A stretch of 64,000 nt of DNA from Pontibacter arcticus (lineage in GTDB: Bacteria > Bacteroidota > Bacteroidia > Cytophagales > Hymenobacteraceae): NCBI RefSeq assembly GCF_003284895.1, contig NZ_QMDV01000003.1, positions 126,501 through 190,500 on the forward strand. Reading direction: 5' to 3'. The notes under the pieces were generated by a model, which was not told where the DNA came from, searched no databases, and worked only from the letters and a program-made list of their open reading frames with translations. Of the stretch, positions 53,714 to 63,676 are shown one piece after another. Both the position numbers and the translations under genes were made by a program. Every line of letters begins with the position of its first letter. The stretch's first letter is position 1.

Positions 53714-55618
53714 TTACCGGAATTCGGCCACACCCGGGCGGGTGAAGCGAAAATCGGTAAAGTCGTAATACGAACGCGAAGTGTTAAAGATTCTGAAATC
53801 ACTTAAATCTTCGTTCACCGGCAACCGTGGATAATAACTGAAAAGAAACTGAATAGTACTGAAAGAAAGGTACTCGTTGCGCAACCTGAACCCGATACCA
53901 TAGCCTCTGTAAGGTGCCTCCTTGAAAGGCGAACTTTTGTTGCCGGTAGAAAGCCAGGCAAGGTCGGCAAATAAAACACCAGCCAGTCTGAAGCCGAACA
54001 GCGAGAAAGGCGTATACAGATTGGCTTCATAGTTTAACGATACGCGGCGGGTGCCACGCACAAACTCTGACCTAAAGCCGCGCAAACCGTTTTCGTTGTT
54101 GATGGATAGCATTTCCTCGGGGTTGCGGTTAATGCCAACGGTAGCGTGTCCGAGCAGGTAATGGCGCAGTTTCCAGTTGCCACGCTCATACAATTTAGTA
54201 AAGTATAACGATTGCACATCCAATACACCCTGTTCCCAGTTGCCGTTCCGGATAAAAGAACCATAAGAAGCACCACCGTACAAATACCCAAAGGAAGGTG
54301 TATACTTTGCAAACGAAGTGGTAGCGCCAAAGTAACGCCTGTACGAACTGCCTTTCTCGTACCCTGCCGTCAGCGACACAAACGTACCAACCGGAATATC
54401 TTCGGTTCTACCAAAACCAAACAGGAAACGGTCTTTATAATACTTCCGGATACTATAGCCCACACTGCCCAGCAAAATAGTGTTGTCATCAAAATTCTCG
54501 GTTGGCTTCTTTTTGTAGTTGGTGTTGATCATCCGGAGGCCAACAATGATGCGGCCTCTGGCTTCGTAGCCCAGGTTATAGGATTTCGGTTTAAAGGAAC
54601 GGGCCAGCCATACATCGCGCCGGTCGTAGCCCAGCGTGCCATAACGTGAAAGGGTATCGTTATCAATGGGTGGCAGCAGAATACGCTCTTCCACACGGCC
54701 CAGCCCGATCGCGCCTGCATACTTGGTATTAGTCGAGAAAAAGTCCCTTCTCAGGAAAAAGCTGCGTTCCTGGTAATAATTCTGGTTGGCGTAAATCACC
54801 TCAGCCGATAAGTAGGAATTACTGATGTTCTCGACCAGGTAGGAGCCGGAGAACTCCCATGAGCGCGGCGCATCCAGGCCGAAGCGGTAATTGGTGCGCA
54901 GCTGGTGCCCCTGGCCCAAAAAGTTAAGTTCGCGTAACGCAATGCGGCCCGACCCGGATGAGGGTGTAAAAGAGCCCGAGCCGCCTAAACTAAAAATATC
55001 CCGCGTTAGCACAAACACATCCACGCTGTCATCTGAGGTTGTGATTTCGTTTACAACAATGCGGGCATCCAGCAAATAATCGGTCTGGCGCAGCAAACGT
55101 TCCGATTCGATAAGATCGAGAGGCTCCAGCGGCTGTGCGGTTTTAAAAAGCAGTTTGTTCCGGATAAGTCCCTGGCGGGTTTTTACATGCAGCGAGTTGC
55201 CGGCCTTCTCAAAAAAGTTGCGGGGCACACGCGATGTATCGTTTACCGAATAACCAAAGGCATTCATGTTCAGAATATCCACACGGCGAACAATTTTATA
55301 GGTATGCCTTTCAAATTCCCGCTCGATCAGTTCCGCATCCAGGCCATATACCTCTTCAGGCTTCCTATCGAACACAAGTATGGCTTTCAGGAGTTTGCCC
55401 ATAATGGTTTTGCGCTCCGACATCTGGCGCAGGTTGTTTATGATCCGTTGGTCGAAAGGCTGGAGAACCGTATCGGCAGGGGCGATTACCTGTGAGGAAT
55501 CCGGAGGAGAAATGGGCTTTGTTTTCTCCTGAGCCACACTGCTAACCGCAAAAAGCAGGCATAAGCTTGCCAAGCAAATGCAGCGGTAACAGATTGATAG
55601 AGGGCGTAAAAGGAGCAT
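53714..55618 (-). CDS. BamA/TamA-like outer-membrane barrel protein
   Basis: From ATG 55618 (MLLLRPLSICYRCICLASLC) it is 634 residues; an upstream TTG adds seven. A signal peptide (LLFAVSSVAQ) is followed by an N-terminal region with one or two POTRA-like domains (about residues 100-190: RVDILNMNAFGYSVNDTSRV, TRDIFSLGGSG) and a 16-strand-like Omp85 barrel rich in aromatic girdle residues. The family signature is weak, so whether it inserts proteins or lipids is unknown. The C terminus GVAEFR lacks the usual aromatic last residue. Confidence 0.75.
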   Translation of the reverse strand: MLLLRPLSICYRCICLASLCLLFAVSSVAQEKTKPISPPDSSQVIAPADTVLQPFDQRIINNLRQMSERKTIMGKLLKAILVFDRKPEEVYGLDAELIEREFERHTYKIVRRVDILNMNAFGYSVNDTSRVPRNFFEKAGNSLHVKTRQGLIRNKLLFKTAQPLEPLDLIESERLLRQTDYLLDARIVVNEITTSDDSVDVFVLTRDIFSLGGSGSFTPSSGSGRIALRELNFLGQGHQLRTNYRFGLDAPRSWEFSGSYLVENISNSYLSAEVIYANQNYYQERSFFLRRDFFSTNTKYAGAIGLGRVEERILLPPIDNDTLSRYGTLGYDRRDVWLARSFKPKSYNLGYEARGRIIVGLRMINTNYKKKPTENFDDNTILLGSVGYSIRKYYKDRFLFGFGRTEDIPVGTFVSLTAGYEKGSSYRRYFGATTSFAKYTPSFGYLYGGASYGSFIRNGNWEQGVLDVQSLYFTKLYERGNWKLRHYLLGHATVGINRNPEEMLSINNENGLRGFRSEFVRGTRRVSLNYEANLYTPFSLFGFRLAGVLFADLAWLSTGNKSSPFKEAPYRGYGIGFRLRNEYLSFSTIQFLFSYYPRLPVNEDLSDFRIFNTSRSYYDFTDFRFTRPGVAEFR

Positions 55619-55866
55619 GTAGAATATACAGTAGGGCAACAGCTACTAAAAAACATCTCAAGTTAATGCTTTAGCCTGAAAGTTTGGATAGCTTATCTGT
55701 GTTATACGCATACAACGTAAAACATCTACTTTTTGCTATAATACTAACTAATTTAGTTTTATACACAATGTTGATAAGGTTGTGTATAAGTTATTGCTAA
55801 TTATATTGGTTAATCTAAAATCGAAGTTGTATCTTTAAACCATCAAAAGCCTTGAAAAGCAGAACG

Positions 55867-57132
55867 ATGGACGACAGAATAATTGAGAAGCTAAGTATAT
55901 TAGCAGATGCAGCAAAGTATGATGTTTCCTGCTCTTCGAGTGGCGGAAAGCGCAAGAATGAGAACAAAGGCTTGGGTAATGCGGAAGGAATGGGTATTTG
56001 CCACAGCTACACCGAGGATGGCCGATGCGTTTCTTTATTGAAGATCCTGCTTACCAACCATTGCATTTACGATTGCGCTTATTGCATTACACGGCGCAGC
56101 AACGATGTGAAACGGGCTGGCTTTACAGTACAGGAAGTGGTAGACCTGACCATTAACTTTTACCGCAGAAATTACATCGAAGGGCTTTTCCTGAGTTCAG
56201 GTATTTTTAAGAATTCCGACTATACCATGGAGCGCCTGGTGCGTGTGGCTAAAAAGTTGCGCCTCGAGCATAAGTTTAACGGTTATATCCACCTGAAAAC
56301 AATACCAGGTGCAAGCGAAGAGCTTATAAAAGAAGCCGGTTTGTATGCTGATAGACTGAGCGTGAACATCGAGTTACCATCCGATAACAGCTTGCAGCAA
56401 CTGGCGCCTGAAAAAAGCTATGCGCAGATTCTGCAGCCGATGAAGGATATTAAAAACCAACTGGTGCAGGCTACGGAAGAGAAAAAACTTTTCAAATCGG
56501 CTCCGGTTTTTGCGCCGGCCGGCCAAAGCACGCAGCTGATTGTGGGCGCATCCGCAGAAAACGACAACCAGATTCTGCAGCTTTCGAGTTCGCTTTACAA
56601 AGATTACAACCTGAAACGCGTGTATTACTCCGGTTATGTGCCTGTGAGCACCGACAGCCGCTTATCCATACTTACTGAAACGCCGGTTATACGGGAAAAC
56701 CGCATTTACCAGGCCGATTGGCTTATGCGTTTTTATGGCTTTGATGCAAAGGAGTTATTGGATGAGCAGCACCCGAACCTGGACCTCGACATTGATCCTA
56801 AACTGAGCTGGGCGCTACGTAATCCGCACAGTTTCCCAATCGAGCTGAACACGGCTGATTATGAGATGATATTGCGCGTGCCAGGCATTGGCGTAAAATC
56901 AGCCAAGAAAATTGTATCGGCGAGGCGCTTTGCACAACTCAACTTTGATCACCTGAAGCAAATGGGCGTGGTACTGAAACGGGCCAAATATTTTATTACC
57001 TGCCAGACCAGGAGCCTGAACCGCCGTGATTACGATATGCAGGAGATACGGAACAGAATTTTATTTGGTGATGGCTCTGTCAGGAGTGCTTTACTTACCC
57101 AACAGCTCGACCTGTTTAAGCAGGTTAGCTAA
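55867..57132 (+). CDS. putative DNA modification/repair radical SAM protein (TIGR03916 family)
   Basis: From ATG 55867 (MDDRIIEKLSILADAAKYDV) it is 421 residues. Cys66, Cys70 and Cys73 in CIYDCAYC form the radical-SAM cluster. DVSCSSSGGKRKN is the conserved N-terminal block; a C-terminal helix-hairpin-helix (ILRVPGIGVKSAKKIV) suggests DNA binding. This family is named for its link with uracil-DNA glycosylase genes or domains and with TIGR03915, whose gene is at 57372. Activity is unknown. Confidence 0.9.
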   Translation: MDDRIIEKLSILADAAKYDVSCSSSGGKRKNENKGLGNAEGMGICHSYTEDGRCVSLLKILLTNHCIYDCAYCITRRSNDVKRAGFTVQEVVDLTINFYRRNYIEGLFLSSGIFKNSDYTMERLVRVAKKLRLEHKFNGYIHLKTIPGASEELIKEAGLYADRLSVNIELPSDNSLQQLAPEKSYAQILQPMKDIKNQLVQATEEKKLFKSAPVFAPAGQSTQLIVGASAENDNQILQLSSSLYKDYNLKRVYYSGYVPVSTDSRLSILTETPVIRENRIYQADWLMRFYGFDAKELLDEQHPNLDLDIDPKLSWALRNPHSFPIELNTADYEMILRVPGIGVKSAKKIVSARRFAQLNFDHLKQMGVVLKRAKYFITCQTRSLNRRDYDMQEIRNRILFGDGSVRSALLTQQLDLFKQVS

Positions 57133-57149
57133 ACTTAATTTATAAAACG

Positions 57150-57362
57150 ATGGCGACAGCAAATAAGAATTCAGGCTTACCCACAACACATACGAAAACC
57201 AATCAACCTAAAAAAGTTATTGTTATGAGAAAGAACCAGAAAGTAGCCAGTATATCGCTTTGCTGCAAACTAAACATGCTGGTGCCACAGTTAAAAAGCC
57301 TGAACGCCAGAATGCAACAGGAACGCAACGACAAAGCCCGCAATCCTCATACTTCCAACTAA
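57150..57362 (+). CDS. small protein of unknown function between the radical-SAM and TIGR03915 genes
   Basis: The 70-codon frame starts 17 bases after the radical-SAM stop and ends 9 bases before the TIGR03915 start, so it fits a tight operon. The first third (MATANKNSGLPTTHTKTNQP) looks unstructured; the rest (KVIVMRKNQKVASISLCCKL and on) is basic with a CC pair. No family is recognised. It could be real or a chance frame; its fit between two linked genes is what favours it. Confidence 0.5.
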   Translation: MATANKNSGLPTTHTKTNQPKKVIVMRKNQKVASISLCCKLNMLVPQLKSLNARMQQERNDKARNPHTSN

Positions 57363-57371
57363 AGTATAAGC

Positions 57372-58145
57372 ATGTATCTGTACACTTACGATGGTACGTT
57401 CGAAGGGCTTTTAACCGTTGTTTTTGAAGCATATGAGCGCAAAGCCTGGCCAACCAGCATTGTAAAGGAAGAGCTAGCGCAGCCTTTTATGTTCGGGGAA
57501 ACGATTACCGTTGTAGCAGACGAAGACAAAGCAAACCGCGTCTGGAAAGGGTTACAGAAGAAACTATCAGTCGGGGCTTTACAAGCACTCTACCATACTT
57601 ACCTGTGGGAGCAGGCCAATCTGGAGCAGATCATTTTCGATTACATTAAACTTGCGTTCGATACCAGCGAAAGTATAGAAGGAAATTACGCCGCCTTGTG
57701 CGTGCTGCAGGTGCAGCAGGCTGCCAAACAAGTGCACCGCGAAAAACACCGGATGGAAGCGTTTGTGCGTTTCGAGAAAACAGCCGATGAGCTATTTTAC
57801 GCTACCATTTCGCCAGACTTTAATGTGCTGCCCCTTATCATCCGGCACTTCGAGAAAAGGTATGCCGACCAGCGTTGGGCCATCTACGATACCAAACGTG
57901 GTTTCGGCGCTTATTACGATTTAACTTCCGTATTGCTGGTAAACTTTGAGCATGCGCCCAGCCGCTACCGCGTTTTACCGCAAGGCGTGCTGGCCACCGA
58001 CGAAGACAAGTATAAACAGCTCTGGCAAGTATACTTTGATAACGTAAACATACCGGAACGCAAAAATCCCAAACTGCACCTGCGCCACATACCGAAGCGC
58101 TACTGGAAATACCTTTCCGAAAAACAGCCCCGCATGCTGCTTTAA
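57372..58145 (+). CDS. TIGR03915 family putative DNA repair protein (DUF4130)
   Basis: The 257-residue protein begins MYLYTYDGTFEGLLTVVFEA, the family hallmark, and continues with RFEKTADELFYATISPDFNV and a C-terminal LRHIPKRYWKYLSEKQPRM. In other bacteria this domain is fused to uracil-DNA glycosylase. Here it is stand-alone, and no glycosylase gene is beside it. It is the usual partner of the radical-SAM gene upstream. Reaction unknown. Confidence 0.9.
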   Translation: MYLYTYDGTFEGLLTVVFEAYERKAWPTSIVKEELAQPFMFGETITVVADEDKANRVWKGLQKKLSVGALQALYHTYLWEQANLEQIIFDYIKLAFDTSESIEGNYAALCVLQVQQAAKQVHREKHRMEAFVRFEKTADELFYATISPDFNVLPLIIRHFEKRYADQRWAIYDTKRGFGAYYDLTSVLLVNFEHAPSRYRVLPQGVLATDEDKYKQLWQVYFDNVNIPERKNPKLHLRHIPKRYWKYLSEKQPRMLL

Positions 58146-58331
58146 ACAGGCAAACAACTTATTTTAAAGTGATATATGAATTAAAGTGCAGGATAACTTG
58201 TACTAATATGTAACTTGGAACGTTTATAATACGTAAAAAAGGCTATATATAATTTTAATTGTACTGCCAATAATGCCAGCAAGCTAGTTGTAAGGCTGCA
58301 GCAGATATCTATCAACTTTAAACTTTGCCCT

Positions 58332-58700
58332 ATGAACACACGAGTACGCAAAAAATTGATTCAGGTAGCCCGCGGGAGAGCAAACGTTATGACCTACCAG
58401 AACCTAATCTACGAAGCAGAACTCGGCCTGAACCTGGATAATCCGTCAGAAAGAAGCTTATTGAACGAAGTAATAGCCGAAATATCGGAGCAGGAACACG
58501 CAGCCGGCCGACCTTTATTAAGTGCATTGGTGCAGGTAAAAGGCTTAAAAAACCAGGGAGATAGTTTTTTCAGGCTTTGCGAGCGTTTAGGGTACGGCAG
58601 TTGGAAAGACCTGAAGCGTAACGCAGAATTTATACAATCGCAGCGCGATGCATGCCGCAACTTCTGGCAGGATAGCACTAACTTTAGTTCTTATTTATAA
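58332..58700 (+). CDS. protein of unknown function with a GFF/FWQ-type domain
   Basis: The 122-residue protein is basic at the N terminus (NTRVRKKLIQVARG) and contains RPLLSALVQVKGLKNQGDSF and a later CRNFWQDS. The PLLS-x-VV...G-x-FF...FWQ pattern recalls small proteins of unknown function that often occur near mobile or defence genes, but I recall the pattern only loosely. It is separate from the repair pair by about 190 bases, and it has its own terminator. Confidence 0.6.
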   Translation: MNTRVRKKLIQVARGRANVMTYQNLIYEAELGLNLDNPSERSLLNEVIAEISEQEHAAGRPLLSALVQVKGLKNQGDSFFRLCERLGYGSWKDLKRNAEFIQSQRDACRNFWQDSTNFSSYL

Positions 58701-58715
58701 AAAGTAACTTCATTA

Positions 58716-58754
58716 TAAAAAAGGCAGCCTATACTTATAGGCTGCCTTTTTTTA
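58716..58754 (+). terminator. intrinsic terminator with TACTT in the loop
   Basis: AAAAAGGCAGCCTA pairs with TAGGCTGCCTTTTT around the short centre containing ATACTTA. It lies 15 bases after the stop of the 122-residue protein. Confidence 0.8.
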
Positions 58755-58974
58755 TGCTTACACGTTAACTTCAAAGCAATCTAAAGTATAGCTAGCAGGC
58801 ATCACTAAAAAGAATGGGTAAAATTGGGTAAGTATAACAATTATACTTTTTAATATAGAAATATATACTTTAATTTATCTTTAAGGCATTTACCTGATCC
58901 TCAATAATTAGGAGCAGGGTTCACAGAACAATACGCTTGTTGTATTAAGCCATTTTACTCTTCAAAGTTTCCTG

Positions 58975-60960
58975 ATGCTCACACGTCTACTTTCCCCAAT
59001 TTTAATTTTTACAGCACTATTACTGGGCTGTTACCAGCAAGCCATTGCGCAAAATGCCAAATATGGCAAAGTAAGCGAAGATGAGCTTAAGATGAAACAG
59101 TACGAGAAAGATACGACCGCGGCTGCAGTTATACTTTCGGATATCGGATCGTCGCGTTTTTTGTTTGCAAGCAAAGTACAGTTGATCACCGATCGCCATA
59201 TCCGAATTAAGATATTAAAGAAATCCGGTTTCGACTGGGCTAATTTTTCTATCCCATTCTATCAGAAAAACGCTGATAAAGAAAAGGTAACCAGCATAAA
59301 AGGTACCACTTTTAACCTCGAGAGTGGTGCCATCACCAAAACCAAGCTCGAGAATAAAGCTATTTTTGAAGAGCAGCGAAACGAGAACTGGCTGGTAAAA
59401 AAGATAACGATGCCAAACGTAAAGGAAGGTTCCGTTATTGATATCGAATACACGATCACATCCGATTTTGTTTACACCTTACGCGAGTGGGAGTTCCAGA
59501 CAACCATCCCAACCTTATGGAGCGAGTACCGCGCCGAAATTCCGGAATATTTCGATTACAAATTCCTGATGCAGGGCTATAATCCATTATACAAATCGGA
59601 GAAAAACACCAGGACAGATAGAGTGGCTGATCCAAAATCCGAATCGCCGGAGATGAAGAAAAATGCCTATGTGTGGTGTATGAAAGATGTGCCTGCCCTG
59701 AAAGAGGAAAAGTATATCACCACGCTGTCGGATTACCAATCTAAAATTGAGTTTGAGTTGCAGGTGGTCAGATACCCGGGGCAGCTTTCCAAAACCATGA
59801 CCGGCGACTGGGACCAGGTAACCAAAGAACTGCTTGCCTCCGAAAGGTTTGGAACACAACTTAACCGTAACGGCTATTTTAAAAACGAGATTGCGGCCAT
59901 TTCTGCAATACATAAAACCCCGCAGGCCCGCATAAACGCCATTTACGAGCTGGTTAAAAAGCAAGTAAAATGGAATGGTAAGTATGGCATTTACACCAAC
60001 ATCCCGCTCCGCAAAGTATTTGAAACCAGGACAGGAAGCGCCGCCGAAATAAACCTGATGTTAACCGCTATGTTGCTGGAAGCTGGTTTTGATGCAGCGC
60101 CTGTTTTAATCAGCACACGCAGCAACGGCCGTCCGCACGATGGTAACCCAATGTTAACAAAGTTTAACTACGTGGTTTCGCTTATAAAAATAGATGACAA
60201 AGAAGTGATGCTGGATGCAACAGATCCGTTGCTGCAGGCGGGTATGTTATCGGTGCGCTGCCTGAACGGCATTGGCCGCCTCATTAAAAAAACCGACCAA
60301 CGCTGGGTAACACTCACACCCAGCCTGCCATTTGTAAAAGTATTTACAGGCCAGGTAACCATGCAGCCAAATGGCGATATGGTTGGCAAAGGCACCGAAT
60401 CATCGAGCGGGTACACGGCGCTATACTTGCGGCAGGAAGCACAGGAAAACGGAGAAAACAAGCTTGCTGAAAGTATAGGCAAGGCAACCGGCAACTACAA
60501 AATCGGAAAACCCGAGATTAAAAATTTAGGCGATGTAGACAAATCGCTGGAGATAACTTATGAGGTAACTGCCTCCGGAAATGGCCAGATTAACGACGTT
60601 ATTTACCTGAACCCGATGTTGGGATACGCTGAAAAAGAAAACCCTTTTAAAATGACAGACAGAACCTACCCGGTAGATTTTGCTGCGCCGATAGATGAGA
60701 CTTTTATTTGCAGCTATGTAATACCGGATGGGTATAAAATGGATGAAGCTCCGAAAGACATGAACCTGGTACTGCCTGAAAACAGCGGACGTTTTATGTA
60801 TATGGTGCAACAGCAAGGCAATGTGATTCAGGTGATGAGCAAGATACGGATAGCAAAGCCAATTTTTTACGCCCAGGAATACGGTAACCTGAAAGAGTTT
60901 TATAACCAGATTGTAGCGAAGCACGCCGAGCCACTGGTTATTAAAAAAGCCGCTCAGTAA
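58975..60960 (+). CDS. DUF3857 protein, transglutaminase-like domain without catalytic residues
   Basis: The 661-residue secreted protein (signal through QAIAQ) has an N-terminal DUF3857 domain (KVQLITDRHIRIKILKKSGF) and a transglutaminase-like domain near residues 290-400. In place of the family GDC it has GSAA (Ser355-Ala356) and in place of FNHVVL it has FNYVVSL, so both catalytic Cys and His are missing. The following gene is a paralogue that keeps them. A pseudoenzyme or structural role is inferred. It probably sits in the periplasm. Confidence 0.85.
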   Translation: MLTRLLSPILIFTALLLGCYQQAIAQNAKYGKVSEDELKMKQYEKDTTAAAVILSDIGSSRFLFASKVQLITDRHIRIKILKKSGFDWANFSIPFYQKNADKEKVTSIKGTTFNLESGAITKTKLENKAIFEEQRNENWLVKKITMPNVKEGSVIDIEYTITSDFVYTLREWEFQTTIPTLWSEYRAEIPEYFDYKFLMQGYNPLYKSEKNTRTDRVADPKSESPEMKKNAYVWCMKDVPALKEEKYITTLSDYQSKIEFELQVVRYPGQLSKTMTGDWDQVTKELLASERFGTQLNRNGYFKNEIAAISAIHKTPQARINAIYELVKKQVKWNGKYGIYTNIPLRKVFETRTGSAAEINLMLTAMLLEAGFDAAPVLISTRSNGRPHDGNPMLTKFNYVVSLIKIDDKEVMLDATDPLLQAGMLSVRCLNGIGRLIKKTDQRWVTLTPSLPFVKVFTGQVTMQPNGDMVGKGTESSSGYTALYLRQEAQENGENKLAESIGKATGNYKIGKPEIKNLGDVDKSLEITYEVTASGNGQINDVIYLNPMLGYAEKENPFKMTDRTYPVDFAAPIDETFICSYVIPDGYKMDEAPKDMNLVLPENSGRFMYMVQQQGNVIQVMSKIRIAKPIFYAQEYGNLKEFYNQIVAKHAEPLVIKKAAQ

Positions 60961-60977
60961 GCTACCGTTTATACTTT

Positions 60978-61024
60978 TAAAAGCGCTGCCGGTAGTATAA
61001 CCTATACACAGGCAGCGCTTTGTT
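60978..61024 (+). terminator. terminator-like hairpin between the DUF3857 genes
   Basis: AAAGCGCTGCC pairs with GGCAGCGCTTT across a long loop. Only a short T run follows, so termination may be partial and the second gene may be read through. Confidence 0.55.
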
Positions 61025-61051
61025 TACATTTCATACTTAGTAATTGATACC

Positions 61052-62947
61052 ATGCGTTTCTGGACGATCATTTTATACTTTTTGGCAAGCGCTGCCGGGC
61101 TTCAGCAAGTGGCTGCGCAGGCAAAGCTTAACCTCTCCGATAAAGCAAATATTATCATTCGCAGCGAGGAGACCGTTTTTACTGTTAATGCCGTTAACAG
61201 CGGTACTACCAACTACAAAGTAACGGCTACCATCCTGAACGAAAAAGGCCGCCACCGCAGCTTTGTACAGGTGCCTTATGATAAACTCAGCAAAGTAGAT
61301 TACCTGAAGGGCACGCTCTACAACAAAGATGGCAAGAAAATAAAATCGCTTAAAAACAGCGAAATAAAAGATGTAAGCGCTATTTCTGATTTTTCTTTGT
61401 TTGAAGATAACCGCGTAAAAATTGCCGACCTCAGTTATGTCGAGTATCCTTACACGGTAGAGTTCGATTACCAGGTTACGTCTTCTAACATGTTGTTTTA
61501 CCCGATCTGGCGACCACAAGACGAAGAAAACCTTGCCGTGGAGAAAGCTTCATTCCAAATTAAAATTCCGGCGGCATTAAAACTGCGCTACACCGAAAAA
61601 AATCTGAAAACGAAAGTACAGCAGCAAAGTACCGCCACCCACCAGGTATACAACTGGCAGGTCGAGAACCTGGCTGCGGTTGTAGCCGAACCGCTTGGCC
61701 CCGGCCTGAGCGAACTCATCCCTGAAGTACGCACAGCTCCCTCTAATTTTGAAGTACAGGGCTACGCTGGTAACATGGATACCTGGCAGAACTATGGCCA
61801 CTGGCTGAATAAACTCAATAAAGACCGCGATGCGCTGCCGGAAGCTACCAAACAAAAACTGAAAAGTATGGTAGCCAATGCCAAAACCGAGGAAGAAAAA
61901 ATTAAGATCGTTTACGATTTCCTGCAACAGAAAACGCGTTATGTTTCCATACAATTAGGTATTGGCGGCTGGCAACCTTTTGAAGCTACCTTTGTGGATG
62001 CCAAAGGCTACGGCGACTGCAAAGCCCTGACAAACTACATGCAGGCTATGTTGCAAACGGTAGGCATCCCTTCCTACCACGCGGTAATACGGGCCGGCGA
62101 AAACGTACCGGATATTAAAACCGATTTCCCGAGCAGCCAGTTTAACCACGTTGTTTTGTGTGTGCCGATGCCGCAAGATACGGTATGGTTAGAGTGTACG
62201 AGCCAGACAGTAGCAGCCGGTTATATGGGATCGTTTACGGGCGGCCGCCATGCACTACTGGTAACACCGGAGGGCGGCAAACTGGTAAAAACGCCTGCTT
62301 ACAAAGCCATTGATAACACCCAGAAGCGAACCATACTTGTAAAGCTTGATGAGAAAGGAAACGCCAAGGCCAATATAACTACACTTTTTACCGGAACCCA
62401 ACAGGAAGACCGCGATCAGGTCATGCAAAGTATGGCACCCGATGCGCAACGCAAATGGCTGTATCAGCAGATCGCAATTCCAGCCTTCGAAATTAACACT
62501 CATGGCTTCAGCCAACAAAAAGCACGTTTGCCGCAACTCACCGAAAAACTTGAGCTTACGCTGCGCCAATGCGGCACCATGAGCGGCAAGAGAATGTTTG
62601 TAGCGCCCAACCTGATGAACAAATGGACCTACACACCGGAAGACAAGGAAAACAGGCAAACCGATATTGTGCGCAGAATGGGCTTTCTGGATGTGGACTC
62701 GGTTGAGTTTGAGCTACCGGAAGGCTATGCACTGGAGCATAAACCACAGGACATCAGCCTTACGTCTGAATTTGGCAAGTATACGGCAAGCACAAAAGTA
62801 ACAGGCAACAAGATCAGCTATACACGCACGCTACAGATGGGAGATGGCCGGTTCAAGCCTACCGCGTATGCCAAGCTGATCGAGTTTTACAACAGCATTA
62901 TCAAAGCCGACAGCCAGCAGATCGTTTTCGTGAAAAACACCCTTTAA
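61052..62947 (+). CDS. DUF3857 protein with active transglutaminase-like domain
   Basis: The 631-residue secreted protein has the same plan as its neighbour. The transglutaminase core keeps Cys323 in GYGDCKALTNYM and His366 in FNHVVLCV; the third residue falls in WLECTSQT (Glu in place of Asp). It ends with the typical DUF3858-like beta domain. Such proteins are widespread in Bacteroidota and are of unknown substrate; peptide or cell-surface cross-linking or hydrolysis is possible. Confidence 0.87.
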   Translation: MRFWTIILYFLASAAGLQQVAAQAKLNLSDKANIIIRSEETVFTVNAVNSGTTNYKVTATILNEKGRHRSFVQVPYDKLSKVDYLKGTLYNKDGKKIKSLKNSEIKDVSAISDFSLFEDNRVKIADLSYVEYPYTVEFDYQVTSSNMLFYPIWRPQDEENLAVEKASFQIKIPAALKLRYTEKNLKTKVQQQSTATHQVYNWQVENLAAVVAEPLGPGLSELIPEVRTAPSNFEVQGYAGNMDTWQNYGHWLNKLNKDRDALPEATKQKLKSMVANAKTEEEKIKIVYDFLQQKTRYVSIQLGIGGWQPFEATFVDAKGYGDCKALTNYMQAMLQTVGIPSYHAVIRAGENVPDIKTDFPSSQFNHVVLCVPMPQDTVWLECTSQTVAAGYMGSFTGGRHALLVTPEGGKLVKTPAYKAIDNTQKRTILVKLDEKGNAKANITTLFTGTQQEDRDQVMQSMAPDAQRKWLYQQIAIPAFEINTHGFSQQKARLPQLTEKLELTLRQCGTMSGKRMFVAPNLMNKWTYTPEDKENRQTDIVRRMGFLDVDSVEFELPEGYALEHKPQDISLTSEFGKYTASTKVTGNKISYTRTLQMGDGRFKPTAYAKLIEFYNSIIKADSQQIVFVKNTL

Positions 62948-63027
62948 CCAGGTTGATCACAAATCTATAAAGAACATAAATAAGAAGTATACTGCGTTAT
63001 AAGTTGACGTTAGTCTTCGTAAACCAT

Positions 63028-63079
63028 AAAAAAAGCATCAGGTATCGTATAAATTTATTCGTTACCTGATGCTTTTTTT
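63028..63079 (+). terminator. intrinsic terminator of the DUF3857 gene
   Basis: AAAAAAGCATCAGGTA pairs with TACCTGATGCTTTTTT across an 18-base loop and a T run. Confidence 0.8.
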
Positions 63080-63103
63080 ATGAATTTTTGCCTTTTTTAA
63101 GTC

Positions 63104-63613
63104 ATGAAAACTGTTGTCGCTACTACCAAAATTACTACGCTGCTGCCGGAGCATTACGGGCAGGTGAAAGCAGTCTATGAACTGGGCATGGCTACGAACC
63201 TGGCCACACTGGAAACCCATGCACCCGATTGGGAAACCTGGGATGCCAAGTTTTTGCCTTCGTGCCGATTAGTTGCTCTGCAGGAGGATGTGGTAGTAGG
63301 ATGGGCTGCACTTACGGCCGTATCAGGCAGGTGCGTGTACCGGGGCGTGGCCGAAGATACCGTTTACATTCATCCAAAGTATAGCGGGCAGGGCATCGGG
63401 CATAAACTTTTAAACGAGCTGGTAGCCTGTTCCGAAGAAGAAGGATTCTGGACATTGCAGGCAGGCATTTTTAAAGAGAACGAAGCAAGTATAAAGTTGC
63501 ACGAAAAATGCGGTTTCCGGATAGTGGGTTTGCGCGAACGCATCGGACAATTACATGGCGCGTGGCGCGATATTTACCTGATGGAAAGGCGCAGCTTAAA
63601 AACCGGACTTTAA
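63104..63613 (+). CDS. GNAT family N-acetyltransferase (phosphinothricin acetyltransferase-like)
   Basis: The 169-residue protein has the GNAT acetyl-CoA site VYIHPKYSGQGIGHKLLNEL and the conserved KLHEKCGFRIVG block, with a late LHGAWRDIYLMERR. This is the pattern of the Bar/Pat group, which acetylate phosphinothricin or methionine sulfoximine-like amines. The natural substrate is unknown. No clustering with resistance genes. Confidence 0.83.
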   Translation: MKTVVATTKITTLLPEHYGQVKAVYELGMATNLATLETHAPDWETWDAKFLPSCRLVALQEDVVVGWAALTAVSGRCVYRGVAEDTVYIHPKYSGQGIGHKLLNELVACSEEEGFWTLQAGIFKENEASIKLHEKCGFRIVGLRERIGQLHGAWRDIYLMERRSLKTGL

Positions 63614-63676
63614 GAGTATGAAAATCTGTTTTTTATACTTTGAACTACTCTACCCAATAGCTGCTAATTATACTTT

